Below, piece by piece: positions 57,277 through 64,000 of a stretch of DNA of 64,000 nucleotides. The position numbers and the translations under genes are program-made. The notes beneath the pieces are model-generated. The model was not told the DNA's origin, made no database searches, and saw nothing but the letters and a program-made list of their open reading frames with translations. Numbering within the stretch: position 1 is the stretch's first letter; every line of letters starts with the position of its first letter. The stretch comes from Auricularia sp. M13 (lineage: Eukaryota > Basidiomycota > Agaricomycetes > Auriculariales > Auriculariaceae). Location of the stretch: positions 2,538,832-2,602,831 of the forward strand of contig CM073200.1 in NCBI GenBank assembly GCA_037042915.1. The letters are read 5' to 3'.

Positions 57277-58978
57277 TTAAATAAGGTCTGCATCCCAGCG
57301 GAACGGGATATTATGGCTCTCCTCCCACGCGCGCTGCCACGCGTTGAGCCGGCGCATGAGGTCCGCCCACTCCGATTCACTCTCAATCCCCTCGAGCCAC
57401 CGATCCTGCTCGCCCAGCTCCTCGACGCGCAGCCAGCCGCGCCGCAGGTACTGCAGCTCACTGACCTCCCGCCGCCAGGCTTCTACGTACGCACTGTCGC
57501 CATTGGGAACCGCGCCCTGTCATTGAGAGCTGCTGTCAATCGACTGACCGATTGTGCGACCGCGACGCAGTACGTACCGCGCGTCTCAGGAAATCGACCA
57601 GCCCGTCTTGGTAATCGTACTGCGAGCCGTCGACGAGCCTGTGTCCTACGACATACGGGTCCCAGCCGCCCGCGCGCAGCTTCTCCTCCCGTTCGCGCGA
57701 CTGCGCAAGAAGGTCTTCACGGGACGGGAGGATGGACGCGTTCTTGAAGATGGAGGTGATGAAGATGGCTTGCGCGTTGTCCGAGGGGCTGTTGGCGATA
57801 TACTGCGGCAGTCCGACGAAGGTGAGCGCGCCGAGCGGGTACGCGGCGTCGAGCGACAGGATGTGTTCGTGCAGCGGGAAGATGTAGCGCAGATTCGTCG
57901 TCAGGCTCGTCTCTGCCGTCCACTCCCGTGCCGCGCTATCGATTTTGAGCGAACCGCCGTCTGAGAGGTACGGGATGTGTTGGTGGTACCCCGTTCCCAG
58001 CAGGACAGTATCAACTTCAATGGATCTCCCGTCCACGAAGTGCACAGCGTCGGCAGAGAAGTGCGAGATGCTCGGGTACTGCGGGACTTCTGAGGGGATG
58101 CCATCCGGGTCTCGAATGTTTTCGCTGCGGATGCATATGTAGACCTGACAGGGTTAACGAATTGGATGAGATAGAATACGGTCCCACCTTGGACGCAGTT
58201 GTCAAGAGTTGGATGGCAGCGTCGCGGCCACTGGCCCCCGATCCGATGATGAGGACGCGTTGTCCCCTGAACGCCTCCGGACCACGATAGTAGATAGAGT
58301 GGACGATCCGATGCCGTTCGTTGTTCAACCATGTATCCTGCCCTTTCCAAACAGGCGAGCGAGGGAAGTGATAGTTTCCGCTAGCACTAACGATATGATC
58401 GAATTGGCGCACACTCGTCGCATCTGCATTTCTGTCGTGCACCGTGGTATTCCAGAATCCAGAACTCGAGTCCCCAACCCAATTCGCACTGATGACCTGG
58501 TGGCTGCGATGAACGTACTGTTCTAGCCCGAACCGAAGCGAGACGTTCCGGAGGTACGCTTCGACATGAACATGATTTGGGTACAGCGGCGTGCCGGGAT
58601 TGTATGGCACGCCCTTGTAGGTCATCGACGGGACAGGCGTATTTGTCCTCAATGATGGGTAAAGTGGTGTTTCTGGGAGTTCTGGCGGATGAGGCGTGCG
58701 CGGGTCTGGAAGCCTGTAATGTAAAGCGCATTGTCTAGCAATTCAGGACGCTCTAATGGGTCAACGCACCAGACACCTCCAACATCGCGTCTTTGCTCGA
58801 ATAGCGCAAAGTCCCAACCGGCGCGTTCATGAGCAGGAATATCGAGGATAGTCTTCAGGACGGCGATACCAGCCGTGCCACCGCCCACGATAGCGATTGA
58901 TTTGGTGGTGCGCGGCGTGTCATCGGGTAGGGACTGCATCCCAAGCGCAGAGAGTACAAGCTGCTTCACGCCCACCAT
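57277..58978 (-). CDS. Flavin-containing monooxygenase (FMO-like)
   Basis: Four exons rebuilt by splicing give about 510 residues. The FAD motif is IAIVGGGTAGIAVLKTILD, leading via FEQRRDVGGVW (joined to LPDPRTPHPPELPETPLYPS) to TNTPVPSMTYKG. The FMO-type signature appears as HSIYYRGPEAFRGQRV. The NADPH motif is VLIIGSGASGRDAAIQLL, and a late motif is LLGTGYHQHIPYL. The C-terminus is SAYVEAWRREVSELQYLRRG, ending PFRWDADLI. Such enzymes oxygenate soft nucleophiles (N, S) or act as Baeyer-Villiger-type catalysts in secondary metabolism; the substrate is unknown. There is no signal peptide, so it is cytosolic or membrane-associated. A remnant of a second copy lies 1.6 kb downstream at 55427-55657. 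Confidence 0.88.
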
Positions 58979-59402
58979 AGCGAGAAGTAAGGTCCAGTAT
59001 AGAGAACATCGGTGCAGTCAGCAAGAAGGTGTAGATCGCACTGAAACCATTCGAGCGCAAGATGGCGTGCTTGAGGAGAGTAAAATCTGTTCTGAACGTA
59101 GAAAACCGAGGCCCAACTCCAAGTTGAACTCGTTCCTGGAAAGGTTGAAAGCTAAGTGCAGGTGGTGCAGACGGCACTGCTCCAGTACAAAGCGGTCGGG
59201 ATGGAGATCGTCAGCTCGTACATCTCGTGGCTGTGCTGCGCTTGTCTCCAGGAATTCGGCGCGGAAGTAATCACAGTCGTGTTGGCGAGCCTCGAATCTT
59301 GCTTTCCAGCGCAACGAACTGGAAAAAAATGCTGCCCAGTTTCGTGGACAAAAGCAAGTTGCGGCTGTCGGGCCGGAAAATCCCGGGACCTTCGGTTCAA
59401 CC
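58979..59402. promoter_or_regulatory. Shared upstream region of FMO and T-protein genes
   Basis: 424 bp between two divergent start codons, without a clear TATA box. No other gene is supported. Confidence 0.4.
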
Positions 59403-60984
59403 ATGATGTTGGCCTCCATTCGCTCGCGCACACTGCTGGCTCGCAGTATCAATGCACGCGCATTCAGCTCTAGTATCCTACGGAGGCAAGAGGTGCGCAA
59501 ACTCTGAGCAAAATCGCGCTGCCTCGGGCGTCTGAACGTGCCGAGCAGCTTCGCAAAACCGGCTTGTACGACTTTCACGTATCCAAAGGCGCAAAAATGG
59601 TCGAATTTGCTGGCTGGTCCATGCCCTTGCTCTATGCGGATGTTGGCCAAGGTGTCTATATGTCTGTCAACTGCTAATCTGAGGCTGAGAACGTGTAGTG
59701 AGCAGCCACAACCACGTGCGAACGCACGCCGGGCTCTTCGACGTAGGACATATGGTCCAGTCGATGTATGTGGCGTTGCAAGTCTGCATAATGTTCTTCT
59801 AACAGTCTAAAGATTCACTGGTGGCTCTGCGAAAGCATTTCTTGAACGATTAACGCCTTCGTCCATTTCGGCTCTTCCAGAACATGGCTCGACCTTGTCT
59901 GTGCTGCTGAACCCTTCTGGCGGCATTATCGACGACACCATAGTTACAAAGCACGCTGAAGACCGTTTCTATGTCGTCACCAATGCTGGCCGGCGCGACC
60001 GGGACCTTGGTTGGTTCAAGGAGCAGCTTGAGGCCTGGAACAGCCAGGAGGGCAAAGATGCGCCTGTATCGTTGGAGGTCCTGGAAGACTGGGGTCTTAT
60101 TGCTCTGCAGGGTATGATGTTCGCGTGCTTGCAGTAAATGCTTCGAGTCGACATGACTATTTACCTTCAAACTGCAGGACCGGAGGCGGCCGCACACTTG
60201 CAACAATTCGTGGACGCCGATCTCAGCAAGCTCTTCTTTGGAAGATCCGCCTACATGCAATTGAAGGGCATGCGCGTGCACGTCGCGCGCGGCGGATATA
60301 CTGGCGAAGACGGCTTTGAGGTAATCTTCATCAGACTCGGAAGAACGAAATGCTAACAGTGCGTTAGATTTCTATTGAGCCCAAAGACACGGAGAAGGTC
60401 GCCGACATCTTGACATGTGGGCCGGCGGAGTGGGCTGGGTTGGGTGCCCGCGATAGCTTGCGGCTCGAAGCCGGCATGTGTCTGTATGGCCACGACCTCG
60501 ACGAGAACACCGGGCCCATCGAAGCTGGCCTTGCATGGGTTGTGGGCAAGGACAGGCGCGAGAAGGCCGACTTCATTGGCGCGCAAGGTGTGCTACAGCA
60601 GCTCAGGGACGGCCCGCCCCGCCGCCGCATCGGGCTGGTCGTCGACGGTGCTCCTGCTCGCGGTACGTCTGATCGACGTAATATTATTTCTGCTTCCTGA
60701 ACTCCGTGATGCAGAGGGCTGCCTTATCTATGGTGCAGACGGCAAAGAGTCCCTGGGTAAATCCGTCGCTGCAAACACATTGCGCCATTGCTAAGCCGCG
60801 GTCGCAGGCACTGTTACGAGCGGCATTCCCTCTCCCACGCTTGGCAAGAATATTGCCATGGGCTACGTCAAGTCTGGATCGCACAAGAAGGGCACACAGC
60901 TCGCTGTGGAGGTCCGCAAGAGGATGCGCCCGGCGACCGTCACGCCCATGCCGTTCGTGCCCGCAAAGTACTACAGGGGATAAA
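59403..60984 (+). CDS. gcvT: Glycine cleavage system T-protein (aminomethyltransferase), mitochondrial
   Basis: Multi-exon gene of roughly 400 residues. Exon 1 encodes a typical mitochondrial presequence ([20 protein letters not shown], basic, no acidic residues). Then come [108 protein letters not shown] with [36 protein letters not shown], and the end [14 protein letters not shown]. These cover the folate-binding and aminomethyl-transfer core of GcvT in the normal order and at normal length. It transfers the methylene group from lipoyl H-protein to tetrahydrofolate, releasing ammonia, in the matrix. The partner P, H and L genes are not in this window. Confidence 0.93.
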
Positions 60985-61233
60985 CTTCATCGCGTCGCTC
61001 TGGGACGCAGGGACTCAACGACCCTCACTCGCAATGTGTAGCATAGGTTTCCATTATCGCATCTTGGTTCAACACCCGCTGATTCATTGGCTGCCCGGCC
61101 AGGCCCCAACGGACTAAAGTTGTTCAATGGTAGACAGGTCCGGTGTGCGAAGCAGGTACCCGGATCTGCGTGAGATGATCTAATCAACTCGGGATGAGCG
61201 CGGACGATCCCCCTGTTCACGACAGCATCCCCC
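60985..61233. other. Intergenic
   Basis: About 250 bp between the T-protein stop and the next promoter. No feature seen. Confidence 0.45.
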
Positions 61234-61240
61234 TATAAAG
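61234..61240 (+). promoter_or_regulatory. TATA box of GMC oxidase gene
   Basis: TATAAAG lies 67 bp before the ATG at 61308. Confidence 0.55.
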
Positions 61241-61307
61241 CCCGACAGATGCTTCGCGGAAGTCCACAGACTTCGGCGAGACGCTCTGTTCTTCCTTAGC
61301 ATCCACC

Positions 61308-64000
61308 ATGGGCACCGCGTTCAGCAGCAGGAGAGCGACTCGTCCTCAGCCTCAGCCGGAGGAGCCAACGCAAGACACGGCGGACGTTATCATCGTCGGA
61401 GGTGTGCACAGACCGTCTCCAGCAGCCGCCCAACGCTGATAAAAGCGCCTAGCCGGAGCGGCGGGATGTGTCATTGCCGCCCGACTGGCGGCCGCGGACC
61501 CCGCGTTGCGCATTCTCGTGCTCGAAGCGGGCCCACACACGCTCGACGATGCGGACGTGCGGACGCCGGCGCCATACCTGAAGCACTGCGCGCCGGATTC
61601 GGACAAGGTGACCGTCTTCTGGAGCGAGAACAGCGACGAGATGCTCGGCGGCCGTACAGTTGCGCAAGCTGCGCGCTGCGTCGGCGGCGGCACGGCCATC
61701 AACTGTGCGTCGCGCATGCGCGTTATGTCCTCAGAACTGACCGTATGGTGCAGTCATGATGTATTCCCGCGGAGCGGCGAGCGACTTCGACGACTGGGAA
61801 CGGAACTACTCGAACCCTGGATGGGGCTTCAAAGACATGCTTCCCATGTTTCAGAAAGTATGCCAGTCATTTGCGTAGATTCGCGGAGGGGTATTCAATA
61901 CATATCGCAGCTGGAGACATACGAAATCGATAAAGATGCCCCGAATCACGGATTCAGTGGCCCCCTCCACATTTCCCGCGGAGGTGAGTGTGCAGTTTAC
62001 CTATATCCTGAAGAACTTAGTCTTATCATGGCCCGTTAGGTGATGTCTCCGAGATGTCACGCCAGTGGCTTGACACTGCGCTAGCCTACGACAAGACTCG
62101 CACCTCCGTGCCCGACTTAAACGACTTTCGAACGGCAAACAATTACGGAGTAAGTAAATTCATGGGCTCTCACTCATATAGTTCACTCTTCCTGACACCT
62201 GGAATGCTAGCCCTTGCAAAAGTGCGTCTTAAGACTCGTCGTCCTCCGTTCGTAGACTAACCCGCCCGCAACCTGCAGGTGGATCAGCAATAAAGGTGTA
62301 CGGCAGGACGCCGCTCACCTATTCCTCTACCCCGCTGTGCACAGTGGGGAGAAAGGAACGAACGTCCGGTTGCTAGCCAATTGCACCGTGTCACGAGTCC
62401 TCCTCGAGTGCGTAATCCGGTTGGTTCCAGGGAAATGGAACCCAATCCTATTTTACCAGGGGCGACCGGGCGGTGGGTGTTGAATACCTGCAGGACGGCA
62501 CGCGCAAGGTGGCGAAGGCGACCAAATTGGTGGTTATATCCTCTGGCGCGTTTGGTTCGTCGTCTCTTCTCGATCCACTTTCAGGCAAATTTCTAACACG
62601 AACGATCATGCAGGCAGCCCACAAATCCTAGAACGCAGCGGTATCGGGTCTCCGGAGGTTCTGAAGGCTGCCGGCGTCAGGGTCACGGTCCCTCTGGAAG
62701 GCGTGGGTGAGAATTACCAGGGTGCGTGACTATGCAGGAATTGCAAGTACTTCTCGACTGAGGTCGCTCTGTCAGACCACAACTTGATGGCGACCGTGTA
62801 TCTCTCCGAGACCGGTGGACTGCGAGACTCCTATCTTAGAGGAGATCCGATCGTAAGAGCTTGAACATGCCTTCCCCCTTTTCTTGCTGACCGATCGCGT
62901 CACAGGTTGTAGAATCTGCTAAATTGCAGTACCAGCGTGACGGCAGCGGCGTTCTCGGCACAAAGTTTGTCTTTATACGTCTATCGCTCCTCGTAGTAGT
63001 TAACTCTGTTCTCCAGTGGTATTGACGTCGGCGCAAAGTTGCGGCCCAACGCCGCGGAGCTGCGCACGTTGGGCGACGCGATGAAGAAGGAGTGGGATTA
63101 TTTCGAAGGCGCGACAGATAAGCCGCTGCTTTTCCACGGCGTCATTTCTGCGTATGTTGCTCTGAGTATTCAGGGAGACAATAGCTAATAGCGGACCTCA
63201 TAGGCCATTGGTGTCGCACGGTTTTCCACAGGGAGAGCATATCACTGCTTTTGCATACTCTGTGAGCGCCTTCGCTGATCCATCTTTCGCATTTCTCACC
63301 GGCCAATACCAAAACAGGGATATCCATTCTCGCACGGGAGTGTACACATAAAGTCCGAAGATCCCACAGAACTGCCACGCTTCGTATCCGGATTGTTCAC
63401 CCAGTAAGCTTCCCCAGCTATGTAATGCGTTCCCATCGACTCATGATTCCCAAGCCCAGCAGATATTCCCCCGTTGATGTGGGAATATAAGCTTTCTCGC
63501 GAGATCATCCGGCGGATGCCTTCGTATCGAGGGGAATTCATTGCGGCGCACCCCAAGTTCCCGGAGGGCAGTCAGGCTGCGGCTTGCGCCAACAGCAAGC
63601 CCGTCCCCATCGATGCGCCTGATATCGTGTATACTCCGGAGGACGACGAGGCGCTTGACAAGTGGATACGGACGACAGGTGAGACCATACTGCGCGGACA
63701 ATACCATTCGCGTTATTGACTGAGTAACCTAGTTCGGACTATGTGGCACTCGGTGAGCACCCGCCGAGCAAAAGACCTCAGATGCGAGATGATAAGCTAA
63801 TCGATTCGACAGATGGGTACCTGCGCGATGAAGCCGCGATCGCAAGGGGGCGTTCTCGACCCGCGCTTGAACGTCTATGGCGTTGAGGGTCTGAAAGTTG
63901 CGGGTATGTTAGATTCGCCCTCGCGGGTGCCGCTCTTCTCAACGCCCTTAAATCAGACATTTCCATTTGTCCTGCAAACATCAGCGCCGTAAGCTCTTAC
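61308..64000 (+). CDS. GMC oxidoreductase, alcohol-oxidase type (3' end outside window)
   Basis: The N-terminus MGTAFSSRRATRPQPQPEEP leads into the FAD-binding VIIVG joined to AGAAGCVIAARLAAADP (GxGxxG split by the first intron). Then come LVLEAGPHTLDD, GGRTVAQAARCVGGGTAINC, VMMYSRGAASDFDDWE, NKGVRQDAAHLFLYPAVHSG, KLVVISSGAFGSPQILERSG (second GMC signature) and VGENYQDHNLMATVYLSE. The catalytic region is WHSMGTCAMKPRSQGG with the active-site His, and DPRLNVYGVEGLKVADISIC. At least 12 short introns are used. Length and motifs fit fungal alcohol/methanol oxidases, which oxidise short alcohols and give hydrogen peroxide. Basidiomycetes use them in wood decay. No signal peptide is seen, so export or peroxisomal targeting cannot be judged without the missing C-terminus. 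Confidence 0.88.

Overview
The window is fungal nuclear DNA, most probably from a basidiomycete of the Agaricomycetes. Nearly every gene is broken by many GT-AG introns of about 45-60 bp, coding sequence is GC-rich, and the repertoire fits this group (GH79 glucuronidases, alcohol-oxidase-type GMC enzymes, F-box/LRR families, tandem C2H2 gene families). Gene ends given here are start to stop including introns. I built the splice models by hand, checking that phases close; paralogs with the same introns support several of them.

Layout. 1-1944: 3' part of an RBR-type E3 ubiquitin ligase-like gene. 2203-4184: two adjacent non-autonomous transposon-like elements. 4222-7825: three tandem C2H2 zinc-finger paralogs with shared intron positions, the first frameshifted. 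8609-23163: a carbohydrate-related block with two GH79 beta-glucuronidase-like genes and two Cof-type HAD phosphatases, plus an amino-acid permease and a small single-pass membrane protein between them. 24216-26712: an RCC2-like beta-propeller joined to a PHD finger. 28602-29571: an NmrA-like dehydrogenase-fold gene. 30558-30681: an intron-containing tRNA-Val(AAC). 33468-36597: a degenerate SET-domain protein, then an LRR-type gene with a homopolymer frameshift. 36662-38297: tandem repeats. 38575-40284: an F-box gene.

41015-43548 is the most unusual coding gene: a clathrin heavy chain N-terminal propeller fused to the TPR and J-domain half of a DNAJC7-like cochaperone, with HPR in place of HPD. 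Then come a second LRR-type gene (44249-45304), a MADS-box transcription factor (46499-48040), and a phosphotransferase-like gene (48464-52947) whose first codons are split by two kilobase-long near-perfect palindromic elements, each with its own 6-bp target duplication. 54173-64000 carries a membrane J-protein, decayed duplicates of that gene and of a flavin monooxygenase, an intact flavin monooxygenase, the mitochondrial glycine cleavage T-protein, and the 5' part of a GMC alcohol oxidase.

I see no CRISPR array, no rRNA, no reverse transcriptase and no transposase. All mobile elements here appear non-autonomous. Stretches without genes are noted individually.
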